Part shown: in pieces, positions 7,832-14,977 of the stretch
Numbering within the stretch: the first letter of the stretch is position 1
Layout: each line of letters opens with the position of its first letter
DNA from: JAVBNH01 sp031551635
GTDB lineage: Bacteria; Bacillota; Clostridia; Oscillospirales; Acutalibacteraceae
Length of the DNA stretch: 23,853 nt
Assembly (NCBI GenBank): GCA_031551635.1
Contig: JAVBNH010000029.1
Span: 1-23,853, forward strand
Reading direction: 5' to 3'
Notes under the pieces: model-generated
Told to the model about the DNA's origin: nothing
What the model saw: only the letters and a program-made list of their open reading frames with translations
Database searches by the model: none
Made by a program: the position numbers and the translations under genes

Positions 7832-9286
7832 TTACCTCGCCTTCTTCCATGCCGCCGGTACGAACATCATGAGAATCGGGAAGATTTCGAGCCTGCCTAA
7901 GAGCATGTCGAAGGACAAAACCAGTTTACTTAAGTCCGAAAATCCCGAATAATTACCTGCCGCGCCAACCATAGACAGACCGGGACCGATATTGTTGAAG
8001 CATGCCGCGACCGCCGAAAATGTCGTTACAAGGTCAAAATTGTCAATAGCGACAACGCTGATTGAAGCGGCAAAAATCATAATATAGACGGTAAGATAAA
8101 CATTTACCCCGTCCAGCGTCGCCTTGTCTATAACATTGCCGTCCATCTTCACAACCTTGACGCTGCGCGGGTGAATCAGCTTTTGAATATTTACGCGGAA
8201 GGACTTCATCAGCATGACAATTCTTGCCACCTTGATGCCGCCGCCAGTCGAGCCCGCGCACGCGCCTATCATCATCAGCATAACAAGAAAGCTGCGTGAA
8301 TACTCAGGCCATATGTCAAAATCGGTGGAAGAAAACCCGGTTGTGGTTATTATAGACGCAACCTGAAAATATGAGTGCCTCAACGCGGTGAAGGTATGGT
8401 TGAAGATGGAAAATGTGTTCACAGCTATTACAATCACTGAAAAGGCGACAATCCCGAGATATGCCCTGAGCTCTTCATTCTTAAAAGCGGAGCGGAACTG
8501 CTTCATCAGTATAAGGTAATAAACATTGAAATTAATGCCGAAGAGCAGCATAAAGGTTGCAATAACAATCTCAAGATAAGCGCTGTTATAGGCTCCGATA
8601 CTCGCATTTTTAACCGAAAATCCGCCGGTTCCTGCAGTGCTGAAGGAGTGACAGATCGCGTCAAACAGCGGCATGCCGCCCAGTACAGTCAATATTATCT
8701 GCAGCACTGTCAGTGCGAGATATATTATGTAAAGCAGGCGCGCCGTTTTAATCATTTTTGGAACAAGCTTCCCTGGCTGGGGTCCCGGGCTTTCCGCGCG
8801 CAGTATCATCAGTGAGCCGCCCTCACCCCTTTTTGCGGGCAGCACAGCCATGATAAAAACAAGCACACCCATGCCGCCTATCCAGCACAGGAAGCAGCGC
8901 CAATAGCCAAGACCCATCGGAAGCGATTCGACCTCACGAAGAATGCTTGCGCCGGTTGTTGTAAAGCCTGAGACTGTCTCAAAAAAGCAGTCTATAAAGC
9001 TAGGTATTTTACCGCTGAGATAAAAAGGCAGACCGCCGCAAAGGGACATGAAAAACCACGAGAAGGCGACTATCGCAAAGCCTTCCCGGGCATAAATGTC
9101 TCTCTTGACGGGCTTTATCATAATCATTATCTGCCCGACAATGAAAACAAAAGCCATCGTAAAAACAAAAGCAATCGCGCTTGAGCTTTCTGATTTCACA
9201 AGCGAAATAATCAACGCGGGCACCATCAAAATCGCTTCAAGCCGCAATATGTGACCGACATAACTGAGGATTATACGAATATTCAT
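7832..9286 (-). CDS. trkH: TrkH/KtrB-family potassium uptake channel subunit
   Basis: Integral membrane subunit of a Trk/Ktr-type K+ (or Na+-coupled K+) uptake system, 484 residues, typical for TrkH. The four pore-loop repeats are visible: SGFTTTGA (106-113), STAGTGGF (216-223), TTTGFSS (314-320) and NNIGPGL (431-437), each with the conserved filter Gly. The GSTGGGIK segment (345-352) in the third repeat is also characteristic. Many hydrophobic helices separate the loops. Such channels need a cytosolic RCK partner (TrkA/KtrA), which is not in this window. The ATG at 9286 has no ribosome site at normal spacing: an AGGGG lies about 17 bases upstream. A promoter-like TATAAA lies only 8 bases before the ATG, so the mRNA may be leaderless. 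The gene is a single-gene unit lying between the phosphoesterase operon and the glycan locus. Confidence 0.95.
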   Translation of the reverse strand: MNIRIILSYVGHILRLEAILMVPALIISLVKSESSSAIAFVFTMAFVFIVGQIMIMIKPVKRDIYAREGFAIVAFSWFFMSLCGGLPFYLSGKIPSFIDCFFETVSGFTTTGASILREVESLPMGLGYWRCFLCWIGGMGVLVFIMAVLPAKRGEGGSLMILRAESPGPQPGKLVPKMIKTARLLYIIYLALTVLQIILTVLGGMPLFDAICHSFSTAGTGGFSVKNASIGAYNSAYLEIVIATFMLLFGINFNVYYLILMKQFRSAFKNEELRAYLGIVAFSVIVIAVNTFSIFNHTFTALRHSYFQVASIITTTGFSSTDFDIWPEYSRSFLVMLMMIGACAGSTGGGIKVARIVMLMKSFRVNIQKLIHPRSVKVVKMDGNVIDKATLDGVNVYLTVYIMIFAASISVVAIDNFDLVTTFSAVAACFNNIGPGLSMVGAAGNYSGFSDLSKLVLSFDMLLGRLEIFPILMMFVPAAWKKAR

Positions 9287-9294
9287 TTTTTGAT

Positions 9295-9324
9295 TTTATA
9301 TTCCCCTTTACTGTAATTACGCAA
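9295..9324 (-). promoter_or_regulatory. Possible promoter of trkH giving a near-leaderless mRNA
   Basis: On the minus strand TTGCGT (9324-9319), 18 bases, then TATAAA (9300-9295), eight bases before the ATG. A second, weaker candidate upstream is TTGTCG - 17 bases - TACAGT, which would give a conventional leader. Confidence 0.4.
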
Positions 9325-9353
9325 CGTTATTCCGACAATCCTGTTATCTGATT

Positions 9354-9394
9354 CCTGAAGTATAAATTTAATTTTTTTAAATTTCTGCTTCAGG
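9354..9394. other. Two-tier inverted repeat across the stop codon of the fusion gene
   Basis: CCTGAAG (9354-9360) pairs with CTTCAGG (9388-9394), and inside it AAATTTAA (9364-9371) pairs with TTAAATTT (9377-9384) around a T5 loop. The TAA stop (9379-9377) lies in the inner stem. There is no T-run after it on the minus strand, so it is not a standard terminator. It could stabilise or process the 3' end. Confidence 0.5.
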
Positions 9395-12301
9395 GATTAT
9401 TTTTTTCACGGTATTTTTAAGCGCATCCGCTTTTTGCAAGGCTGCTTCCCTGTTTTCAGCGACAACGCACATATATAGCTTGATTTTCGGCTCGGTTCCG
9501 GAGGGACGCAGAGCCAGCCAAGAGGAGTCACTGAAGGTGAATTTTAGCACATTCGAGGAGGGCAAGTCGATTTTTTCCTCACGTCCTTCATTAATGAAAA
9601 CCCTCTTTGAACATTTAAAATCCTCAAAAACAGCGATTTTTTGCCCCTCAAAAAGAGTTTTGTAATCGCCCCTTAACTTATCCATCAGCTTTGCCATTTT
9701 TTCCTTACCATCCTTGCCGGGCATGGTTACGTTAATGAGCAAATCCTCAGCGTGACCGTATTTTTTATAGATTCCCTGCAATGCTTCATACAATGTCTTA
9801 TTTTCGACAGTTTTGTAGTAAAGAGCCATTTCGCAAACGAGAACAGCGGCGATGACCGCGTCCTTGTCGCGTACAAAATCACCCGCGAGATAACCGAAGC
9901 TCTCCTCATAGCCGTAAATAAAATCAAATTCACCGCTTTTTTCCCATTCACCAATTACTTCCGCGATGTATTTGAAGCCGGTGAGAAGGTCACGGCACTC
10001 GATTTTGTTATCCTCATGAGCGCAAATCATGTTTTTTATGCTGCTTGTGACTATAGTGCTTATTACGGCGGGATTTTTCGGCATTATGCCTAGCTCACGG
10101 CGTGTTTTAATGATGTATTCACACAAAAGAGCGCCTGTCTGATTGCCTGTCAGCACCTCAAATTTACCGTTTTTGTTCTTTGAGAGAACTCCGATTCTGT
10201 CACTGTCAGGGTCTGTGCCAAAAATCAGGTCAACCTCGCGGCTTTGTGCCATGCGCAGAGCGAGGGTAAACACCTCAGACTCTTCCGGATTCGGCTTTTT
10301 GACTGTGGGGAAGTCGCCGTCCGGCTTCTCCTGAGCGGCAACAACCTCCAGAGCGGTAAAACCGAGCCTTCCGAGCATAGTGCGCACAGGGATATTTCCG
10401 CTGCCGTGAATAGGTGTGTATATAATTTTAAGCTGTGAGGCTTTTTCTCTAATCAGCTTTTCACGCATCACGACATTTTCGACTTTTTTGTAATAAATGT
10501 CGTCAATTTCGCTGTCAATCAGATTTATTTGCCCTGCTACCGCATTGTTTTCCACTGTAAACTTAATGTCTTTGAAAATATCGAGGGCATTTATTTCCGA
10601 AAGCACGGCGTTCGCGAAGTCGTCGGTGAGCTGACCGCCGTCGCTGCCATAAACCTTGTAGCCGTTGTATTCCTTTGGGTTATGGCTGGCGGTGATGACA
10701 ATGCCGCAGCTTGCCTTCTTTTCGCGCACGGCAAAGGAGAGCATCGGCGTCGGGCGTTCACTTGAAAAAAGATAAACCTCTGCGCCGTTCGCGCTGAGAA
10801 TTTCAGCGGACAGCCGCGCGAACAGACTCGAATTATTCCTTGTGTCATATGCGATTACGACAGAAGGCTTTTTGTCTTTTCTGCAAATATAGTTTGCCAG
10901 CCCCTGTGTGACCTTGCCGACGGTGTAAAGGTTCATGCGGTTTGTCCCCGCGCCCATAATACCGCGCAGACCACCGGTGCCGAACTCGAGATTCATATAA
11001 AAGCTGTCCTGCTTGATGGCATAATTATCCCTCATCGATCGCAGAGCGCACATGAGCGCCTCGTCTTTATGAGCGTTTATGAGCCAGCTTTGATACTCCT
11101 GTTCGATTTTTCTTTTTTCGTCCGCATGAGTGTTCATTATCGCAATGTTATTTTTAATAAGCTCTGTTCTCTGTTTTACGCAATCGACTGTACGCAGGGC
11201 GTCAGGGGGTGTGTTAAAGGTATAGTCAATCAGCTTTTCAAGAGTAGTTGAAGCAACATGCAGCCTTGTGTCGCTTGAAGCGTAATAAATATACACCTCG
11301 CCTTTTTCATTGACGACAGCGCCGTTTGTGAAGGTGACATTGGACACGTCGCCCACACGCTCCTCACCCGTCGGTGCGATGAAATAGCCCGAAGGCTCAG
11401 CGATAACCTTTGAGGGTTCATTTAAATCTGTCGCGAAAACATAAATGACATAACGCAGTCCCGCGGCGGTATTTCTCACGCCGTGGGCAATGTGAATCCA
11501 GCCTTTTTCGGTCTTTATCGGTACCGCGCCGCCGCCGTTTTTCGCCTCAGTCACCGTATGGTATTTGCGGCGGCTTGTGATGATTTCCTCACCTATAACA
11601 GGGTTTGTTATATCCTCGCACAATGCGAAACCGATACCTCCACCGCTGCCTGTTTCGATAAATCCGTCCTGCGGACGAGTATAAAAAGCGTATTGTCCCC
11701 GGACAAATTCGGGGTGAAGTATAACATTTCTCTGCTGAGAGGTTGAAATTAGGTTCGGCAGGCGTTCCCAGTTTTTGAGGTCTTTCGTGCGCACAATTCC
11801 CGCCTCAGCCTTAGCCGCGCTGAGGTCAGCAGAGAGCTCTGCGGTCGAATTATCTTTGCTTTCGCTGCAGAAAACGCCGTAAATCCAGCCGTCCTCGTGG
11901 GCGGTCAGGCGCATATCATAGACATTGGTCTCGTCCTTTTCGGTGTCGGGTAAAATAACAGGATAGTCACGGAAGCGGAAGCCGTCAAGAGGGCTGTCGC
12001 TTTCGGCAATGGCAAAAAAAGACTTCCTGTCATTGCCCTCAACCCGCGCGGCAAGATAATATTTCCCTCCCCTATACAGAGCGCCGGAATTAAACACCGC
12101 GTTGACACCCAACCTCTCCATGACGAAGGGGTTTTTTTCACTGTCAAAGTCATATTTCCAATATGGCGGCACATGAGCGGCGCTCAGCACAGGATTGATG
12201 TACCTGTCATAAATACCGTTATAAAAGGAGGATTTAGTGTTTTTCTCGCCGATAAACCGTTCATAATCCTGCAGCAGCTGTTCAAGTTTCCCGTCAAGCA
12301 T
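9377..12301 (-). CDS. Fusion: GH130 4-O-beta-mannosyl-glucose phosphorylase + phosphoglucomutase/phosphomannomutase
   Basis: A single 974-residue frame with two complete enzymes. Residues 1 to about 388 match GH130 mannosylglucose phosphorylases (EC 2.4.1.281 type): an opening region with NPVLSAAHVPPYWKYD, then MERLGVNA, ARVEGNDRKSFFAIAES, NVYDMRLTAHEDGW (Asp129 is the expected general acid), SQQRNVILHPE, GSGGGIGFAL, AHGVRNTAAGLRYV and YYASSDTR. Residues from about 395 to 974 are an alpha-D-phosphohexomutase of the PgcA/PGM2 type: FGTGGLRG (440-447), catalytic Ser539 in TASHNP, metal loop TDPDSDRIG (696-704), sugar loop GYEESFGY (797-804) and phosphate loop RPSGTEPK (932-939). Both halves look intact, with almost no linker. 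The internal ATG near the junction (11137) lacks a ribosome site, arguing against a separate second protein. Expected combined reaction: Man-Glc + phosphate to mannose 1-phosphate, then mannose 6-phosphate. The mutase substrate is inferred; glucose 1-phosphate is possible. Cytosolic; divergent from the sugar symporter gene. Confidence 0.93.
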   Translation of the reverse strand: MLDGKLEQLLQDYERFIGEKNTKSSFYNGIYDRYINPVLSAAHVPPYWKYDFDSEKNPFVMERLGVNAVFNSGALYRGGKYYLAARVEGNDRKSFFAIAESDSPLDGFRFRDYPVILPDTEKDETNVYDMRLTAHEDGWIYGVFCSESKDNSTAELSADLSAAKAEAGIVRTKDLKNWERLPNLISTSQQRNVILHPEFVRGQYAFYTRPQDGFIETGSGGGIGFALCEDITNPVIGEEIITSRRKYHTVTEAKNGGGAVPIKTEKGWIHIAHGVRNTAAGLRYVIYVFATDLNEPSKVIAEPSGYFIAPTGEERVGDVSNVTFTNGAVVNEKGEVYIYYASSDTRLHVASTTLEKLIDYTFNTPPDALRTVDCVKQRTELIKNNIAIMNTHADEKRKIEQEYQSWLINAHKDEALMCALRSMRDNYAIKQDSFYMNLEFGTGGLRGIMGAGTNRMNLYTVGKVTQGLANYICRKDKKPSVVIAYDTRNNSSLFARLSAEILSANGAEVYLFSSERPTPMLSFAVREKKASCGIVITASHNPKEYNGYKVYGSDGGQLTDDFANAVLSEINALDIFKDIKFTVENNAVAGQINLIDSEIDDIYYKKVENVVMREKLIREKASQLKIIYTPIHGSGNIPVRTMLGRLGFTALEVVAAQEKPDGDFPTVKKPNPEESEVFTLALRMAQSREVDLIFGTDPDSDRIGVLSKNKNGKFEVLTGNQTGALLCEYIIKTRRELGIMPKNPAVISTIVTSSIKNMICAHEDNKIECRDLLTGFKYIAEVIGEWEKSGEFDFIYGYEESFGYLAGDFVRDKDAVIAAVLVCEMALYYKTVENKTLYEALQGIYKKYGHAEDLLINVTMPGKDGKEKMAKLMDKLRGDYKTLFEGQKIAVFEDFKCSKRVFINEGREEKIDLPSSNVLKFTFSDSSWLALRPSGTEPKIKLYMCVVAENREAALQKADALKNTVKKIIPEAEI

Positions 12302-12362
12302 TAAAATCAGTCCAATCTCTAACCATTCTTCAGAAGCTTTACTATATTTTGCTTATTTTACT

Positions 12363-12392
12363 ATAATATACTATTTTTCCATTAATAGTCAA
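12363..12392 (-). promoter_or_regulatory. Promoter for the phosphorylase-mutase fusion gene
   Basis: On the minus strand TTGACT (12392-12387), 18-base spacer, TATTAT (12368-12363), giving a leader of about 55 bases. It lies back to back with the symporter promoter in a 222-base intergenic region. I found no convincing operator palindrome or cre site there. Confidence 0.65.
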
Positions 12393-12462
12393 GTATGTGT
12401 AGCGTATATTTTAACGTGAAGCATATTTTTTTAATAAAATTCACCTATTTTTTTAAAAGGTA

Positions 12463-12491
12463 TTGAACGGATTTTAGTGATATGGTATTGT
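12463..12491 (+). promoter_or_regulatory. Promoter for the symporter-esterase-glycosidase operon
   Basis: TTGAAC (12463-12468), 17-base spacer, TATTGT (12486-12491) with an extended -10 TGG directly before it. The leader would be about 26 bases and carries GGGTGAT as a weak ribosome site. Confidence 0.6.
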
Positions 12492-12523
12492 ATATATAAA
12501 TAATAAATTTGTCGGGTGATTAA

Positions 12524-13936
12524 ATGAAGAAAGCGGTTTCCGGAATGAAGGTATCCTGGCGTGAAAAAATAGCCTTCGGCGTGGGGCCTATAGGCAAAAA
12601 TGTCAGCTCAAGTATGATTGGATTTCTTTCCGACTTTTTGATGCAGACAAAGAAAATTGACAGCAAATTTCTCGGGATAATGTTTTTCGCCGCGCGAATC
12701 TGGGACGGCGTCAACGACCTGATGATGGGCAAATTCATTGACAACACAAAGTCTAAATACGGCAAGTTCCGCCCCTGGATTTTAGCCGGTGCGATAACAA
12801 ACGCAATTGTCGTGGTTTTCCTGTTTTGGAATCCGTCCCTCGGTCAGGTCGCCAAATACATATATGTTGCCGCCTCTTTCCTGCTTTATGACTTGACCTT
12901 TACCATGATTGACGTGGGCTATTGGGCGATGATCCCTGCGCTGTCTCTTGACGAGAAGGAGAGGGGCGTAATAGCGCTGATTCCGCGTCTTATGGGCGCC
13001 GTCGGGGGCTTAATCGGCAACTTCACTTTTAATATTGTTGAGAAGCTCGGAAAAGGCGATAATGCCAAGGGATTTTTATTTTTCGCAATCTTGTCGGGCA
13101 TAGCTTACATTGCCACGACAGTTGTTTGTGTGAGCAGCGTTAAGGAGCATGTCACTTCTCTGACGGTTCAAGAAAAATTCTCTTTCATTAGGGCATTTAA
13201 AATTCTATTCAGAAATAAACAGGCATTGACCATCGTAATAATCATGGTGCTTTTCAATGTTGCCTGTAATCTCACGGACGAGGTTTCACTTTTCTATTTC
13301 AAATATGTGCTGAAGCTTGAGAAGCAGTTCGGGAAATTTAAAACAATAATCAGTGCGACAAGGGGAATCGGCTTGTTCGCATATTCACCTATATCACGCA
13401 AAATCGGGCGCAGACGAATGAGCTTTATAGCATATCTCACGCCGATATTCGGCTATATTCTGATGATGCTTTTTAATAAGCTCAGCCCGGGAAATCTGAC
13501 GCTTTTTATAATTGCCGCCGCCACAACCTATATCACCTACGGCTGCATGGACGTTATGCAGGGCATTATGCTCGCGGACGCTGTCGACTACGGCGAATGG
13601 TCAACAGGCGAGAGGAACGAGGGAATAATCTTCTCAATGCTGACCTTCCTGAGCAAAATCGCAAAGGGCATTCAGTCGCTGATTATGTTCTCGGTGTTCT
13701 CGATAGTCGGCTTTAAGGCGGACGCGACTGTGGCGCCAAGCGCAAAAGCCGTTGCCGGTATAAATTTTGTGATGTATATAATTCCCCCGGTTCTGCTTGT
13801 ATGTGCCTTCCTTGTGCATAAATACAAGTATAAGCTTGAGGGCGAATATATGAGCAATATTACAAAGGAGCTGACCGAGAAAAGACTTAAAAGACAGGAA
13901 ATGAAAACCGCTGAAAATGATACAGAGATAAAATAA
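12524..13936 (+). CDS. GPH-family (MelB-type) sugar:cation symporter
   Basis: Twelve-helix inner-membrane symporter of the glycoside-pentoside-hexuronide family (MFS_2), 470 residues, usual length. The family signature is clear at about 57-87: ARIWDGVNDLMMGKFIDNT followed by KYGKFRPWIL. A second conserved element, DYGEW with TGERNEGIIFSM, appears near 355-375. The C-terminus is a charged cytosolic tail. Other family members import melibiose, lactose, xylosides or glucuronides with H+ or Na+. Here the neighbourhood (divergent mannosylglucose phosphorylase, GH26 mannanase) suggests uptake of mannobiose, mannosylglucose or short manno-oligosaccharides; this is inference. First gene of a plus-strand operon; the esterase-like gene follows within about 20 bases. 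The ATG at 12524 matches the usual start of the family. Confidence 0.93.
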   Translation: MKKAVSGMKVSWREKIAFGVGPIGKNVSSSMIGFLSDFLMQTKKIDSKFLGIMFFAARIWDGVNDLMMGKFIDNTKSKYGKFRPWILAGAITNAIVVVFLFWNPSLGQVAKYIYVAASFLLYDLTFTMIDVGYWAMIPALSLDEKERGVIALIPRLMGAVGGLIGNFTFNIVEKLGKGDNAKGFLFFAILSGIAYIATTVVCVSSVKEHVTSLTVQEKFSFIRAFKILFRNKQALTIVIIMVLFNVACNLTDEVSLFYFKYVLKLEKQFGKFKTIISATRGIGLFAYSPISRKIGRRRMSFIAYLTPIFGYILMMLFNKLSPGNLTLFIIAAATTYITYGCMDVMQGIMLADAVDYGEWSTGERNEGIIFSMLTFLSKIAKGIQSLIMFSVFSIVGFKADATVAPSAKAVAGINFVMYIIPPVLLVCAFLVHKYKYKLEGEYMSNITKELTEKRLKRQEMKTAENDTEIK

Positions 13937-13957
13937 ACATAAAAAGGAATGATTTTT

Positions 13958-14977
13958 TTGAGCAAGCTTGTCACACCGCATGAGTATAATATGAAATTGA
14001 TGAGAGGGCTTGAGCCTTCCATGAAGTATCAGCCGGGTGCATCGGTTGAGCAGTGGAGGGAGGAAGCGAGGGCAAAGCTAATCGAGCTCACGGGGCTTGA
14101 TAAATTCGCGAAATGTGACCTCAAATTTAATATTGAAAGTCAGATACAAAACGATAAATTCCTCAATATCCGCTTCACATATCAGAGCGAGGAGGGCTTT
14201 ACTGTTCCCGGGCATTTCTGCATTCCGAATGAGAAAAAAAGCGAAAAGCTGCCTGTTGTTATCTGTGTTCAGGGGCATTCTCGCGGTATGCATATTTCTA
14301 TCGGCTCGATAAAATATGAAAAGGACTTCGAGCATATCACCCAGACCGACCACGCCTACGCTCTGCAGGCGATTGACCGCGGCTACTGCGCGATGGTTAT
14401 CGAGCAGAGGAATTTCGGCGAAGCGGGCGGAACCCCCGACCCGAACTGTTATTGCTCGACTATGGCGGCTCTGCTTATCGGGCGCACAACCGTCGCCGAG
14501 AGAGTTTGGGACGTTATGCGGGCTATAGATGTTATTGAGGAGAATTTCTCTGTTGCCGACACCTCCAAAATCGCCCTGACAGGCAACAGCGGCGGCGGTA
14601 CAACCACCTTTTACGCGGGCTGCCTTGAGGACAGGTTAAATACCGTGATGCCCTCCTGCGCTGTCTGCACCTATGACGACTCAATTGCCAATATTCATCA
14701 CTGTTCATGTAATTTTGTGCCTCATATCCGCGAATATTTTAACATGGGCGACCTCGCACTGCTTATCGCGCCAAAAAAATACATAATCGTGGCGGGCAAG
14801 AACGACAGGATTTTCCCCATAGACGCGGTTAAAAAGACATATGAGCTGACAAAAGAGATGTATGAGTACGCCGGCGTGCCGGACAACTGCGCCTTTGTTA
14901 TAGGTGACGGTCCGCACAGATATTACGCGGACGATTGCTGGCCGGTGTTTGACAGGCTGAGCGGGTTTAGCAAATGA
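13958..14977 (+). CDS. Alpha/beta-hydrolase, esterase-like (acetyl-xylan-esterase-related fold)
   Basis: Cytosolic serine hydrolase, 339 residues. The nucleophile elbow is GNSGGG (Ser211), the acid is probably Asp283 in GKNDRIFP and the base His320 in GDGPHRYY. The oxyanion region is CVQGHSRG. The arrangement resembles the abhydrolase families that contain sugar-ester deacetylases (CE7-like and PF12715-like), without a signal peptide. I placed the start at TTG 13958, which has AAAGGA nine bases upstream. An ATG at 13949 lies inside that ribosome site and is less likely. The gene follows the symporter by 21 bases. The stop overlaps the next gene's start (ATGA), indicating translational coupling. 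In this context it might remove acetyl groups from imported manno-oligosaccharides, since mannans are often acetylated; this is inference. Carbohydrate-unrelated esterase activity remains possible. Confidence 0.8.
   Translation: MSKLVTPHEYNMKLMRGLEPSMKYQPGASVEQWREEARAKLIELTGLDKFAKCDLKFNIESQIQNDKFLNIRFTYQSEEGFTVPGHFCIPNEKKSEKLPVVICVQGHSRGMHISIGSIKYEKDFEHITQTDHAYALQAIDRGYCAMVIEQRNFGEAGGTPDPNCYCSTMAALLIGRTTVAERVWDVMRAIDVIEENFSVADTSKIALTGNSGGGTTTFYAGCLEDRLNTVMPSCAVCTYDDSIANIHHCSCNFVPHIREYFNMGDLALLIAPKKYIIVAGKNDRIFPIDAVKKTYELTKEMYEYAGVPDNCAFVIGDGPHRYYADDCWPVFDRLSGFSK

Noticed and set aside
11135..11137. Internal ATG as a separate start for the mutase
   Set aside because: No Shine-Dalgarno sequence in the 15 bases upstream, and the reading frame is continuous from the phosphorylase.
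12302..12523. Catabolite-repression (cre) site or LacI-type operator in the divergent region
   Set aside because: No segment fits the cre consensus, and the best inverted repeat (around CGTATATTTTAACG) is too imperfect.
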